DNA from: Paenibacillus gyeongsangnamensis
GTDB lineage: Bacteria > Bacillota > Bacilli > Paenibacillales > NBRC-103111
Length of the DNA stretch: 64,000 nucleotides
Assembly (NCBI RefSeq): GCF_027533625.1
Contig: NZ_JAQAGZ010000003.1
Span: forward strand, 186,001-250,000
Reading direction: 5' to 3'
The translations under genes and the position numbers were made by a program. Positions 51,161 to 60,787 of this stretch are shown here, piece by piece. Positions within the stretch are counted from its first letter, which is position 1; each line of letters opens with the position of its first letter. The notes below the pieces were generated by a model. The model did not search any database, was not told the DNA's origin, and saw only the letters and a list, made by a program, of their open reading frames with translations.

Positions 51161-52849
51161 ATGGATAGGGAAGGGGGACGACCGGCAATGAAGAAGGAAG
51201 AGCAAGGACCGTCCGCATCGGCGGACAACGAGACGGCTGCCGCATCGGCCGGCCCCGGCGCCCCTGCAGCGGCTTTAGGCGGCCCCGGCGGGCCGGTGCC
51301 GGAGGCGAAACAGAAGACGGGCCTAGCGATGCTGGCGCTGATCCTCGGCGTGTTCATGGCGATTCTCGATACGAGTATCGTTAACGTCGCGATTCCCAAG
51401 ATGATGAACGTCTTCGGTGTCAACCAATCGCAGATCGAGTGGATCGTAACCGCCTATTCGCTCGTCAGCGGCGCGCTCGTGCCCGCGACGGGATTTCTGG
51501 GCGACCGCTTCGGGTATAAACGCATTTATATTATCGCGCTTGTTATCTTTACGGTCGGCTCCGGCCTTTGCGGGATGGCGTGGAGCAACGATAGCATGAT
51601 CATGTTCCGCATTATCCAGGCGCTGGGCGGAGGCGCGATGATGCCGATCAGTATGGCCATGATTTTCCGTCTGTTCCCTGCCGAGAAGCGCGGGATGGCG
51701 ATGGGCCTGTTCGGGATCGCGATCATGTTCGCTCCGGCGACGGGACCGACGCTGAGCGGTTATATCGTCGAGTATCTCGATTGGCGGCTGATTTTCACGC
51801 TGAACGTTCCGATCGGCATCGTGGACTTTTTTATCGCTTCGGCGGCTTTGAAGGAATTTAAATCGCCGGTGCAGCGAAGCTTCGATATTTGGGGCTTTAT
51901 ACTGTCGAGCGGGGGATTAGCCTGCCTGCTGTACGGGGTGGGAATGGTTGCGGAGAAGGGCTGGAGCGACACCGAAGTGCTGACGTTTATCGGCATCGCT
52001 TCGGCAGCGTTGATTGCGTTCGTCATCTTGGAGCTTAGCATTTCCGAGCCCTTGCTTGACCTCAGTCTGCTGAAGAACGGGATGTTCACATTGACGCTCG
52101 TGATCTCCAGCTTAACGACCGTCATTATGATGGGGATGCTGTTCCTGATTCCGATCTTTCTGCAAAATATCGCCGGCCTATCGGCTGTGCAGACCGGCTT
52201 GATTCTGCTGCCCCAGGCGATCGCTTCGGGGATCATGATGCCGATCGCGGGGGCTCTCTACGACAAGTTCGGAGCCCGCGCATTGGCGATAATCGGCCTG
52301 CTCATTACGTCATACGGTTTGTACCTTACCTCGAAGCTGACGATGGATACGTCGTTCTCCACGATCATTTTCTGGCTCACTCTTCGAGCGGTAGGCATGG
52401 GGCTTATGATGATGCCGCTGCAGACGGCGGGCATGAGTACGGTGCCGATGGTCAAGATGGGGCAGGGGACGGCGCTCTCCAACACGATCCGCCAGGTCAG
52501 CGGCGCCTTCGGCATCGCTTGGCTGTCGCTGTTGTTCTCTACGCGCAAAGATTTTCATGCCGCGGGGCTGGCGGACCAGATGAGTATGTTCAATACGACC
52601 GTCGTGGAGAATATGAACCGGATTCAGGCTCAATTCGCCGGTATGGGCCAATCGACGGCCCAAGCCAAGGCCAGCGCCCTCGCATTCCTGTCAGGGCAGG
52701 TGCAAATTCATGCTACGATCATTGCACTGGATGACGTATTCTATGTCACCGCCGGAGTGTCGCTGCTGGCCGCCGTCGTATCCTTGTTCATCAAGAGCAA
52801 CAAGCGCTCCGGTGAACCGGGCGGGCAGGTGCACGTGATGGGCGAATAA
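51161..52849 (+). CDS. DHA2-family (EmrB/QacA) drug:H+ antiporter
   Basis: 562 residues with about 14 transmembrane helices. Markers are LDTSIVNVAIPKMMNVF (motif D1) in helix 1, GFLGDRFGYKRIYI (motif A), and the motif C-like GIAIMFAPATGPTLSGYIV. The ~45 residues before helix 1 are a Glu-, Ala- and Gly-rich cytoplasmic tail not usual for the family. ATG at 51161 and 51188 both have reasonable ribosome sites. It exports toxic compounds of unknown identity. Confidence 0.92.
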   Translation: MDREGGRPAMKKEEQGPSASADNETAAASAGPGAPAAALGGPGGPVPEAKQKTGLAMLALILGVFMAILDTSIVNVAIPKMMNVFGVNQSQIEWIVTAYSLVSGALVPATGFLGDRFGYKRIYIIALVIFTVGSGLCGMAWSNDSMIMFRIIQALGGGAMMPISMAMIFRLFPAEKRGMAMGLFGIAIMFAPATGPTLSGYIVEYLDWRLIFTLNVPIGIVDFFIASAALKEFKSPVQRSFDIWGFILSSGGLACLLYGVGMVAEKGWSDTEVLTFIGIASAALIAFVILELSISEPLLDLSLLKNGMFTLTLVISSLTTVIMMGMLFLIPIFLQNIAGLSAVQTGLILLPQAIASGIMMPIAGALYDKFGARALAIIGLLITSYGLYLTSKLTMDTSFSTIIFWLTLRAVGMGLMMMPLQTAGMSTVPMVKMGQGTALSNTIRQVSGAFGIAWLSLLFSTRKDFHAAGLADQMSMFNTTVVENMNRIQAQFAGMGQSTAQAKASALAFLSGQVQIHATIIALDDVFYVTAGVSLLAAVVSLFIKSNKRSGEPGGQVHVMGE

Positions 52850-52887
52850 TCCAAGGTTTCATAATTGCGAAAAAGGAGCGGTATACG

Positions 52888-54126
52888 ATGATGCGTTTCA
52901 ATACAAGCCTCAGTGGCTGGAAAAGGGCGGCGCTGACCGGGCTGGCCGTGCTGCTGACGGCAGCCTCGGCGGCAGGATGCTCCTCCACCTCCGCGAGCCA
53001 AGGCGGCGCGAAGCCCGTACAGGTCGCCTCGGCCGTCAAGGTCAAGTTCGACGACAAGCTGGAGCAGGATGCGGACCTGATTCCTTCCTCTCAAGTGAAC
53101 GTCATCGCCAAGACGGGGGGAGATGTCGCGGAGCTGCTGAAGAAACGGGGCGATACGGTCGCGCAGGGCGACGTGCTGCTGCGCCTCGATTCGACCGATG
53201 CCCAGCGCAACCGGGACAAAAACCGCCTGTCCAAAGACAATTTGCAGTCCCAGCTCGATAAGACCGCACAGGATATTGTCACAAACAAAGGCGTGCTGAA
53301 AAATACGATCGAGAAGCTGCAGCTGCAAATCGCGGATTTGGAGAAGGCATACAACAACGTGCGCAATGATTACGATACCGGTCTGGCTGCCAAAGCCCAG
53401 CTTGACAAGGCCGAGACGCAGCTGAAGACGGCGCGTCTGGACCTCGATACGGCGCAGAAGCAGCTGGCCAATCTGGAATCGACAGATCCGCTCGCATCGC
53501 TGCGCATTCAGATCGAGTCGACGGATTTGTCCGCGCAGGACATCGAGAAGTCGCTAAGCGACTTTGAAGTGAAAGCGCCGATCAGCGGCGTGCTGACGGA
53601 TTTCAACCCCGATCAAGGCATTACGATTGCGCCGGGGTATGTGGCCGGCGTCATCCAGCAGCTGAATCCGATCAAGATTCACGCCGACGTGACGGAGACG
53701 ACCGCCAAGCTCGTGCGCGGCAAGAAGGATATTCCGTTCGCCGTACAGGAAACCGGAGATAAGGGCACCGGTACGATTTCTTATCTCGCTGACGTTATGA
53801 GCTCGGGCAGCAAAACATATGTGCTGGAGCTGAGCGCTCCGAACGCCGATCTGAAGCTGAAGCCGGGGATGCGCGTGAAGCTGCAGCTTGGAGGCGACGG
53901 CAAGCAGGAGGGGATCTCTGTTCCGATCTCCAGCATCGTCAAGGAAGGCAACGATAACTATGTGTTTGTCCTTGTAGGGGATGCCGTAGAGAAGCGCAAG
54001 GTGACGCTCGGCCGCGTCAGCGGAACGAACCGTGAGGCGCTAAGCGGTGTCAAGGAAGGCGAGCAGGTCGTCGTTTCCGGCCAGCAGGAGCTGAAGGATA
54101 AGGATAAAGCATCCGTCAGCAAGTAA
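52888..54126 (+). CDS. Efflux adaptor lipoprotein (RND/ABC-type periplasmic adaptor fold)
   Basis: 412 residues. A lipoprotein signal ends at the lipobox ASAAGC. The body has split lipoyl halves (VIAKTGGDVAELLKKRGDTV and FEVKAPISGVLTDFNPD) around a long coiled-coil hairpin (~residues 105-220), then a beta-barrel and membrane-proximal domain (ISVPISSIVKEGNDNYVFVL, VVVSGQQELKD). This is the second adaptor of the operon, and of a type normally paired with RND or MacB-type pumps, neither of which is seen here. GGAG precedes the ATG. Confidence 0.88.
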   Translation: MMRFNTSLSGWKRAALTGLAVLLTAASAAGCSSTSASQGGAKPVQVASAVKVKFDDKLEQDADLIPSSQVNVIAKTGGDVAELLKKRGDTVAQGDVLLRLDSTDAQRNRDKNRLSKDNLQSQLDKTAQDIVTNKGVLKNTIEKLQLQIADLEKAYNNVRNDYDTGLAAKAQLDKAETQLKTARLDLDTAQKQLANLESTDPLASLRIQIESTDLSAQDIEKSLSDFEVKAPISGVLTDFNPDQGITIAPGYVAGVIQQLNPIKIHADVTETTAKLVRGKKDIPFAVQETGDKGTGTISYLADVMSSGSKTYVLELSAPNADLKLKPGMRVKLQLGGDGKQEGISVPISSIVKEGNDNYVFVLVGDAVEKRKVTLGRVSGTNREALSGVKEGEQVVVSGQQELKDKDKASVSK

Positions 54127-54160
54127 TGCGTTCAATTCAATATATAATGGAGGACCCGAT

Positions 54161-55894
54161 ATGAATCTCTGGAAAAAAGCGGTATCCGCCGTACTTATCA
54201 GCTCTCTCGCGTTGACGGCCGGGCTGCCCGCGGCGCTCGCGGACAGCGCGCCGGCTTCGGCTGTCGACATCCGGTACCCTGTGGTGCTGGAAGGGGCGTT
54301 GCAGGTTAAGGTGAAGAGTGTGCTGAGCGAGCATACGCTCAGCGGCACGCGCATCGGCGTCGTGGTTAAGCTTTATAACGTATGGGAGAGCACCGCACGC
54401 GTACCCGATTACGAGCTGCGGGTGACCACCGCCTCCGGTTCGAGCTACACGCTGAAGCCCAGCGCCGACAATGCTGTCTCGGTACAAGGGATGTCGTCGG
54501 TTGAGCTCAGCTATATGGTGCAAATCGATAAAGCCGACAGCTTGAGCGTTGCCGATCTTGTATGGGTTGACGTGAATAAGGATGTTTATCCCAAAGTCGA
54601 GACGGTGAAGCTGGATCTGCCTGTCAGCAGCCTGGTTTGGAAAGGCGACAGCGCCACGGTAACGGCTCCGGAGTTCACGAAAGCTTGGGGCGACAGCTTC
54701 ACCATTCCTTCGCTGGAATCTCCGCTCGTTTATAAGGCCGTAGATCTGACGAAGGATTACAAGGGGCAAAATGCCGTCCGGCTGCTGAAGCTGCTCGTCC
54801 ATAATCCGGGAAGCCAGAGCGAGACGGTGCCTGCTTTCAATATCGACGGCAAAGCCGGCTCGCAGCTTTTCAAGGGTGCCCGTGCGGATCAATCGTCCAT
54901 AACGGTAGACCCGAATGAAGACAAATACATCTACTATTCGTTCCAGACTGATCCGGACACGGAACTCACCGGCTTTACTGTTTCGACGACGGAATCCTTC
55001 AAGGCGCAGGGCGGCGGCGCCGTCAATTACGCCATCGGCCGACTGGCCTTGCAAACGCCGGGCGCGAATGCGAAGGAGGAGCAGGCGGCTGATTCCACTT
55101 ACATATGGAATGCGCCGCTGACCTTCGATCCGGTGAACAAGATCGTGAGTCCCGACTTGGCCGTCGCCGTCGCCGATTTCCGCTTGTACGAGAACAAGGG
55201 GATGGGCTATCAGACCGGGATCGTCAAGCTGAAGCTGACGAACAAGGGCGATAAGCCGGTGCCGGTTCCGCAGGTGGCGGCCGATCTCGTAAGCGGCACG
55301 GGCTTCACCTATGCAGGAAGCCGTCAAGCCGCGGCAGCGCAGGTCATCGTGCCGGGCACGTCGTATGTGGTGAATTATTCGTTCGTGCTCCCGCTGGGAG
55401 ATAAGGGCGAGGGCTATACCTTCAAGCTGAGCGACGACAAGACGGCAGCGCCTTACAAGTCGACCGTCGCGCAGGTGAAGCTGAACGCGCAGAAGGCGGA
55501 GGCAGGTTCGAGCCAGTTCTTGTTCTATCCTTTCCAGATTGACCTGCATTCTTGGTCGCTGACGTACATGGTCACGAATGCGGGCGGATCCCAATATAAT
55601 TACAAATATAAGCTGAAATGGGATCTCGATGTGAAGAGCGCGGATCAAGTGATAACCGACAGCAGCGCATCGAAGCTGCTGCTGGAGCTTTATACGAAGG
55701 ACGGCCGCAAAATCGCATCCCAAACGCTCTCCGTCAATGGAGACGGCGGAGTGACGAACGGCGAGCATACCGTCTATTTCACCGATACGCCGACCGATCA
55801 GTATGAATATCCGATTACCCTGAACATTTACGAAACGATCGATACTCCTGCAGGTCAGGCCCGTCAGCTCGTCGGATCGTTGATCCAGAATTAA
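54161..55894 (+). CDS. Secreted beta-rich protein of unknown function, last gene of the efflux operon
   Basis: 577 residues with a signal peptide (AVLISSLALTAGLPAALA). The mature part is predicted from sequence to be beta-rich and contains several Ig/CARDB-like stretches with recurring logic: VVVKLYNVWESTARVPDYELRV, LLKLLVHNPGSQSETVPAFNI, VKLKLTNKGDKPVPVPQVAAD and LTYMVTNAGGSQYNYKYKLK. No catalytic motif or known family was recognised. It begins 35 bases after the adaptor gene and ends at the operon terminator, so it is likely coexpressed and may act as an external partner of the pump. Confidence 0.8.
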   Translation: MNLWKKAVSAVLISSLALTAGLPAALADSAPASAVDIRYPVVLEGALQVKVKSVLSEHTLSGTRIGVVVKLYNVWESTARVPDYELRVTTASGSSYTLKPSADNAVSVQGMSSVELSYMVQIDKADSLSVADLVWVDVNKDVYPKVETVKLDLPVSSLVWKGDSATVTAPEFTKAWGDSFTIPSLESPLVYKAVDLTKDYKGQNAVRLLKLLVHNPGSQSETVPAFNIDGKAGSQLFKGARADQSSITVDPNEDKYIYYSFQTDPDTELTGFTVSTTESFKAQGGGAVNYAIGRLALQTPGANAKEEQAADSTYIWNAPLTFDPVNKIVSPDLAVAVADFRLYENKGMGYQTGIVKLKLTNKGDKPVPVPQVAADLVSGTGFTYAGSRQAAAAQVIVPGTSYVVNYSFVLPLGDKGEGYTFKLSDDKTAAPYKSTVAQVKLNAQKAEAGSSQFLFYPFQIDLHSWSLTYMVTNAGGSQYNYKYKLKWDLDVKSADQVITDSSASKLLLELYTKDGRKIASQTLSVNGDGGVTNGEHTVYFTDTPTDQYEYPITLNIYETIDTPAGQARQLVGSLIQN

Positions 55895-55916
55895 ACCATT
55901 CGTTTTGCACATGGAA

Positions 55917-55961
55917 AAGGCTATCCCGGGGGAAGCACGAGCTTGCCCGCGGGATAGCCTT
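55917..55961. terminator. Bidirectional terminator between the efflux operon and the acetyltransferase gene
   Basis: Twelve-pair stem AAGGCTATCCCG/CGGGATAGCCTT between convergent genes; its right arm overlaps the stop of the - strand gene. T-runs on either side are short. Confidence 0.75.
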
Positions 55962-56382
55962 ATTCGGTTTGAGGCGGCTGGAGCCACTTCTCCATCATGA
56001 CGTAGCGTTCGCCGTCCTTCTCGAAGCGGACTTCCGTTTCGGTCATGCCGAATTTCCGGTAAAAGCCCGCTTTGCTTGCTCTGGCATTGCACCAGATACG
56101 CCGAACTCCCTGCTTCACCGCCTCAGTGAACAGGTGCTCCAGGAGCTTGCTGCCATAGCCTTGGCCCTGCGCTTCATGGAGCGTGGCGAACTTTCGGAAC
56201 TGGGCATCGTCCCCTTCGGGGAAGAGCGAAACGATTGAGAGAAGAAGCTCCTCGTCCCATAGTCCGTAATGAAGCCCGCTATCGTCTTCCGGGAGCTTGA
56301 CGTAGTCGATGCTTTTATGAGGCCACATGACGCGGTGACGGATGTCCCATGTAAGCTCGGGGGGAATGGCCGTAATTTTCAT
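55960..56382 (-). CDS. GNAT-family N-acetyltransferase
   Basis: 140 residues. The acetyl-CoA site is ATLHEAQGQGYGSKLLEHLF (Q-x-x-G-x-G/A type), and NARASKAGFYRKFGMTETEV is the usual end of the fold. It resembles small E. coli ElaA-like acetyltransferases. ATG at 56382 has GGGAGA upstream; a frame start at 56400 has none. Substrate unknown. Convergent with the efflux operon. Confidence 0.85.
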   Translation of the reverse strand: MKITAIPPELTWDIRHRVMWPHKSIDYVKLPEDDSGLHYGLWDEELLLSIVSLFPEGDDAQFRKFATLHEAQGQGYGSKLLEHLFTEAVKQGVRRIWCNARASKAGFYRKFGMTETEVRFEKDGERYVMMEKWLQPPQTE

Positions 56383-56531
56383 GTATTTTCTCCCTCTCAT
56401 ATATTAAACGACGGAAATTTCCGGACCGACAACGACCTCAAAGAACATGGGGAAATGGGAATTGCCAAGCAGGTTCCTTGAGTTGAGAAACTTATTTTAC
56501 CTATCATACCACGTCAATCCGTTATTCGGAG

Positions 56532-56560
56532 AGGACACGGAAGCATTATTTTTATATAAT
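56532..56560 (+). promoter_or_regulatory. Predicted promoter of the YciI-like gene
   Basis: AGGACA, 17-base spacer, perfect TATAAT at 56555-56560. Confidence 0.5.
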
Positions 56561-56604
56561 GAACTGGAGCGGAAAAAACTGTTGAATGAGAGAGGCGATA
56601 GCAT

Positions 56605-56865
56605 ATGAAATATTTCGTCGTATGGTTACCGATGCTGGATGAGGAGAAGAGCCGTGTATTCCGTCCCGAGCATCTGGCCTACTTGCAGCAGCAGCGCGGG
56701 CAAGGACGCATCTTTGCCAACGGGAGGTTCACAGACGGATGGGGCGGCATGGTTATCTACCAAGCGGAATCCCAGGAAGAAGTGGCGGCTTGGGCCGAGA
56801 ACGACCCTTATGTGATCCATGGAGCCAGGAGCTACGAAATCCACGAGTGGGACATGGTACGTTAG
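56605..56865 (+). CDS. YciI-family protein
   Basis: 86 residues of the YCII/ferredoxin-like small-protein family: MKYFVVWLPMLDEEKSRVF, RPEHLAYLQQQRGQGRIF, a His-Asp type active-site region and DPYVIHGARSYEIHEWDMV. Related proteins act as dehydrohalogenase-like or dehydrochlorinase enzymes, but most are uncharacterised. Single gene with its own promoter and terminator. Confidence 0.85.
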   Translation: MKYFVVWLPMLDEEKSRVFRPEHLAYLQQQRGQGRIFANGRFTDGWGGMVIYQAESQEEVAAWAENDPYVIHGARSYEIHEWDMVR

Positions 56866-56962
56866 AAACGTCCGGTTTCGGATATGGAATTGTTCCGAGT
56901 ACGACAGGCCATGAGGTTAAAGCAGACCAAACGCACAAACGTATGGGTTTGCACACAAAAGG

Positions 56963-56990
56963 ACCGTCCGGTGTTGTGATTCCGGACGGT
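56963..56990. terminator. Terminator between the YciI-like gene and the oligopeptide ATPase genes
   Basis: ACCGTCCGG/CCGGACGGT stem. T-rich tails follow on both strands (TTTTCCTTTT and TCCTTTTG), so it may serve both. Confidence 0.8.
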
Positions 56991-57022
56991 TTTCCTTTTG
57001 ATATTGCGCGATAGGGGACGGA

Positions 57023-57988
57023 TCAGGTATACAAATGGCATGCTACAGCATGTCCAGCCTGTGTCGTCTTCATTTGAGGACGAGCTGTTTTGCAAATGTC
57101 CATGGAAGCGGAACAACGTGTGTGAAATGCACACCCGGTAGGCGGGTTTGCCGGACTCGGCACGTCTCCCGATAAAATGATCCGCACCTGCCGGGCGCGG
57201 GGATTCGGCTGCGGAACCGCCGATAATAAGGCTTGCGTATAGGGATGCAGAGGGTTGTTGTATAACTCATCCTTGTCCGCCAGCTCTACAAGTCGCCCCA
57301 GATACATAACGCCAACCCTGTCGCTGATATGGCGTACTACCGACAAATCGTGAGAGATGAAGATATATGTAAGTTTAAACTGCTCTTGCAATTCCTTCAT
57401 GAGATTTAAAATCTGAGATTGTATGGAAACATCTAAGGCAGATACCGGTTCGTCCGCTACGATCAGCCTTGGTCTCGTAATCAATGCGCGGGCAATTCCG
57501 ATCCGCTGGCGCTGGCCGCCGGAAAATTCGTGCGGGTAACGATTGTAATGATGCGGCGTCAGCCCTACGATTTCCAATATTTCCAGGACACGCTTCTTGC
57601 GTTCCGCTCGGGAGACATGTCCGTGAATAATAAGAGGCTCCTCCAAGATGGATCCAATCGTCATACGCGGGTTCAAGGAGGCATAAGGGTCTTGGAAAAT
57701 AATCTGCATGTCCCTCCGTTTTTTTCGCAGCACGTCACCTTTCAGGGAAGACAGATCCTCTCCCTGAAAAAGAATGGTGCCCTCAGACGGTTCGATCAAG
57801 CGAATGATGGAGCGGCCGGTAGTAGATTTGCCGCAGCCGGATTCACCGACGATGCCCAGCGTTTCTCCTTCCATCACATCAAAGGATACATCGTCTACGG
57901 CTTTTACATAATTTTGCGTCTTGCCGAAGACCCCGGAACGGATGGGGAAATATTTTTTTAGGCCCTTTATTTCTAATAGTGTATTCAA
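57023..57988 (-). CDS. Oligopeptide/dipeptide ABC transporter ATP-binding protein (OppF/DppF type)
   Basis: 321 residues. Walker [13 protein letters not shown], signature [15 protein letters not shown], Walker [15 protein letters not shown]-loop [12 protein letters not shown], and the C-terminal oligopeptide-family extension ending in a cysteine cluster ([10 protein letters not shown] and later). Its start overlaps the partner ATPase stop by four bases, so they are coupled. It pairs with the permeases encoded divergently at 60788-62665. Confidence 0.93.
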   Translation of the reverse strand: MNTLLEIKGLKKYFPIRSGVFGKTQNYVKAVDDVSFDVMEGETLGIVGESGCGKSTTGRSIIRLIEPSEGTILFQGEDLSSLKGDVLRKKRRDMQIIFQDPYASLNPRMTIGSILEEPLIIHGHVSRAERKKRVLEILEIVGLTPHHYNRYPHEFSGGQRQRIGIARALITRPRLIVADEPVSALDVSIQSQILNLMKELQEQFKLTYIFISHDLSVVRHISDRVGVMYLGRLVELADKDELYNNPLHPYTQALLSAVPQPNPRARQVRIILSGDVPSPANPPTGCAFHTRCSASMDICKTARPQMKTTQAGHAVACHLYT

Positions 57989-58977
57989 CCGACAGCTACC
58001 TCCTTTGCGGTATTTTCATGTATCCAGCAGCGGCTTAGCTGACCGCTCTCCAATTGAAATAAAGGAGGGGCTTCCTGCAGGCACTTGGATTCGACATACG
58101 GACAACGCGACGCGAATTGGCATCCTTGCTTCACGCTTCCCGGAAGCGGAACGTTTCCGGGAATGGATTTCAGCCACTTGTTGTTTTCTCCCAGTTTCGG
58201 CATCGATTCCAATAGTCCTCGGGTATAGGGATGTGAAGGGGTCTCGAAGAGGGAGAGCACATCGGCTTGTTCGACGACTTGTCCGGCATACATGACGACA
58301 ACACGTTGACACATTTCCGCGACAACTCCAAGATCATGCGTGATCAGCAAGATGGAGGTTCCCTGCTTATTCCGCAGTTCCCGCATCAAGTCCAATATCT
58401 GCGCTTGGATGGTCACGTCAAGAGCTGTTGTCGGCTCATCGGCGATCAGCAGCTCCGGGTCGCAAGACATAGCCATCGCAATCATGATACGCTGGCGCAT
58501 ACCGCCCGACAACTGATGAGGATATTCGTTAATAATGGTTTCCGCTCTCGGAATGTGAACCTTTTTAAGCATTTGAATCGCATGCTCGCGGGCTTGCGTC
58601 TTGGAATATCCCCGATGCAGCATCACCATCTCGCTCAGTTGTTTGCCAATCGGATAAACAGGGTTTAAGGACGTCATTGGTTCCTGAAAAATCATTGCGA
58701 TTTCGTTCCCCCGGATATGCCGCATTTCTTCTTCCGGGACATTTAACAAGTTGCGTCCCTTATAAAGGATTTCGCCTTCCGTTACCCGGTTTGCGCTTTT
58801 TGGAAGCAGTCCCAAAATGGATAATGACGTTACGCTTTTTCCGCAACCGGACTCGCCGACAATGCCTAAGGTTTCCCCCTTTTGCAGCGCCAGGTTAACG
58901 CCGTTGACGGCGGGAATGACGCGTCCCTCGCTAATAAAGTGATTTTTAAGCTGACGAATCTCCAGTAAATTAGACAT
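57985..58977 (-). CDS. Oligopeptide/dipeptide ABC transporter ATP-binding protein (OppD/DppD type)
   Basis: 330 residues. Walker [15 protein letters not shown], signature [15 protein letters not shown], Walker [16 protein letters not shown] and the OppD-type iron-sulfur or cysteine cluster near the end ([16 protein letters not shown]). GAGGGGG precedes the ATG. First gene of the - strand pair, divergent from the binding-protein gene. Confidence 0.93.
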   Translation of the reverse strand: MSNLLEIRQLKNHFISEGRVIPAVNGVNLALQKGETLGIVGESGCGKSVTSLSILGLLPKSANRVTEGEILYKGRNLLNVPEEEMRHIRGNEIAMIFQEPMTSLNPVYPIGKQLSEMVMLHRGYSKTQAREHAIQMLKKVHIPRAETIINEYPHQLSGGMRQRIMIAMAMSCDPELLIADEPTTALDVTIQAQILDLMRELRNKQGTSILLITHDLGVVAEMCQRVVVMYAGQVVEQADVLSLFETPSHPYTRGLLESMPKLGENNKWLKSIPGNVPLPGSVKQGCQFASRCPYVESKCLQEAPPLFQLESGQLSRCWIHENTAKEVAVG

Positions 58978-59037
58978 CGATCCCCCTCATTTCTCCTTTT
59001 CAATGTCGTAAGCATGCGCAACATAATCCCCGAACTT

Positions 59038-59052
59038 AAGAAAGCGTTTTCT
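59038..59052. promoter_or_regulatory. Cre-like site in the divergent oligopeptide transporter region
   Basis: AAGAAAGCGTTTTCT matches the CcpA consensus at all but one fixed base and has the palindromic core GAAAGCGTTTTC. It lies 61 bases from the OppD-type start, so catabolite repression is plausible. Confidence 0.45.
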
Positions 59053-59113
59053 AAACTTGTTTATTATTAAATTTCGCAGAAACCTTTTGTTTAGTCAATG
59101 ACAAATTTTCTTG

Positions 59114-59142
59114 TTGAATTTGGAAATTTTTCATCGTATAGT
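59114..59142 (+). promoter_or_regulatory. Sigma-A promoter of the oligopeptide binding-protein operon
   Basis: TTGAAT (59114-59119), 17-base spacer, TATAGT (59137-59142). Confidence 0.7.
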
Positions 59143-59207
59143 ATACAAAACGAAAGTTATCAATGAGATAAACTTTCATATTGTTGTTACTAAGGAGGAA
59201 GAAGCAA

Positions 59208-60776
59208 ATGAAGAAATCGTTTAGCTGGGGGTTAAGCGTCGTTCTTGCTCTAACCATTTTTGTAACCGGTTGCAACGGGGGCAAATCCGCATCTGACCAG
59301 AAAACAAATACCATGGCAGGTGACAGCAAAACAGTAAGTACGGCACCTAAGGCCGGGGGGACTCTAAGTGTTGAAATCAACGCCGATCCGCCGAAGCTTG
59401 ATCCATCCTTCTCTACTGCTCTGGTAGACCGACAAGTATTTCAAAGTATTTTTGATAAATTGGTAGATACGGACGCGAGCGGTAAAATCGTTCCGATGCT
59501 TGCTGAGAAATGGGAAGTGTCCGACGACCAGAAAGTTTATACGTTCAAGTTGCGTCAAGGCGTAAAGTTTCATGACGGTACAGACTTTAATGCGGAAGCG
59601 GTTAAATTCACTTTCGAACGGAACATGGAAAAGAACTCCGTCCGCCGCAATGAAATTCTGGAAGTGGAGAAAGTGACTGTAAGCGATCCTTATACGGTTG
59701 CGGTTCAGCTTAAGAAGCCGTTTGCTCCGTTCCTTTCGATTTTAACCGATCGTGCGGGGATGATCGTATCTCCTGAAGCGGTGAAAAAATATGGAGACGA
59801 TTTCATCAATCATCCGGTAGGAACAGGGCCGTTTATTTATAAGGACCGTGTGAAGGGCACTTCCGTGACGCTCGAGAAAAACCCGAACTACTGGCAGAAG
59901 GGAATGCCTTATCTGGATAAGGTGGTTTACAAAGTATTTACGGATTCGAACGTTGCTTTGACCAACCAAAAGAGCGGACAAGTCGATATTACGACGAATT
60001 TCCCTTTTAAAGAGATAAACAACATGGCAAACGACCCGAATATTAAAGTGATAAACCAAGCAGGTCAAGGATACCAGGGGATTCATCTAAATACGTCCAA
60101 AGCGCCGTTTAGTAAAAAAGAGCTGCGTCAAGCTGTCGATCTCATGATTGATCGCGATGCGCTGGTAAAGGTTGCTCTGAGCGGCGCCGCAACGCCGGCT
60201 CACTCCCCGTTCGCGCCTTCCCAATTCGCTTACGGCGATTCGGATAAATACGATAAACCTAACTTGGAAAAGGCTAAGGAGCTTTTGAAAAAAGCAGGCA
60301 AACCGGATGGCTTCGCCTTCACTTTGAAGATCGGAACGACCCCGACGAATCAACAGGTGGGAGAGATGATTCAAAATATGCTGAAACCTGCAGGCATCAC
60401 CGTTAACCTTGAGAAAGTGGAGTTCGGAACCCTGCTTGAACAAGCAAAGAGCGGAAACCATGAATCCGTGCAAGTTGGATGGAGCGGAAGACCGGATCCG
60501 GATCAAAACATTTATGAATTTGCTTACACGGGCGCTTCCAACAACTATTCGCAGTATAGCAACCCCGAGGTTGATAGGCTATTGAAAGCAGGGCGTGACG
60601 AAGGAAACGAGACGAAGCGTAAAGCCATTTATAACGATTTGATGAAAATATTGAACGATGATGACGAATACGTCTACTTGTGGCATTCCAATAACGTCTT
60701 TGGCATTTCCAAAGCGGTACAAGGCTTCAAGTATATTCCGGACGGTCTGATCCGTACGGCAACAATCAGTAAGTAA
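59208..60776 (+). CDS. Peptide/nickel-type ABC transporter substrate-binding lipoprotein
   Basis: 522 residues of the family 5 extracellular solute-binding proteins. The lipobox is FVTGC, and the family signature is in AEKWEVSDDQKVYTFKLRQG with KFHDGTDFNAEAVKFTFER. Later GTGPFIYKDRVKGTSVTLEK and PVQVGWSGRPDPDQNIYEF-like stretches are typical. ATG at 59208 follows AAGGAGG; a frame start at 59181 has no site. It would deliver peptides, or glutathione-like or opine-like ligands, to the permeases that follow. Confidence 0.93.
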   Translation: MKKSFSWGLSVVLALTIFVTGCNGGKSASDQKTNTMAGDSKTVSTAPKAGGTLSVEINADPPKLDPSFSTALVDRQVFQSIFDKLVDTDASGKIVPMLAEKWEVSDDQKVYTFKLRQGVKFHDGTDFNAEAVKFTFERNMEKNSVRRNEILEVEKVTVSDPYTVAVQLKKPFAPFLSILTDRAGMIVSPEAVKKYGDDFINHPVGTGPFIYKDRVKGTSVTLEKNPNYWQKGMPYLDKVVYKVFTDSNVALTNQKSGQVDITTNFPFKEINNMANDPNIKVINQAGQGYQGIHLNTSKAPFSKKELRQAVDLMIDRDALVKVALSGAATPAHSPFAPSQFAYGDSDKYDKPNLEKAKELLKKAGKPDGFAFTLKIGTTPTNQQVGEMIQNMLKPAGITVNLEKVEFGTLLEQAKSGNHESVQVGWSGRPDPDQNIYEFAYTGASNNYSQYSNPEVDRLLKAGRDEGNETKRKAIYNDLMKILNDDDEYVYLWHSNNVFGISKAVQGFKYIPDGLIRTATISK

Positions 60777-60787
60777 GGAGAATCCTT

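Noticed and set aside
54137..56092. 651-codon open frame on the - strand
   Set aside because: It lies antisense to the secreted protein gene, lacks a ribosome site and shows no domain; its composition is the arginine/leucine/isoleucine mix typical of the antisense of a codon-biased gene.
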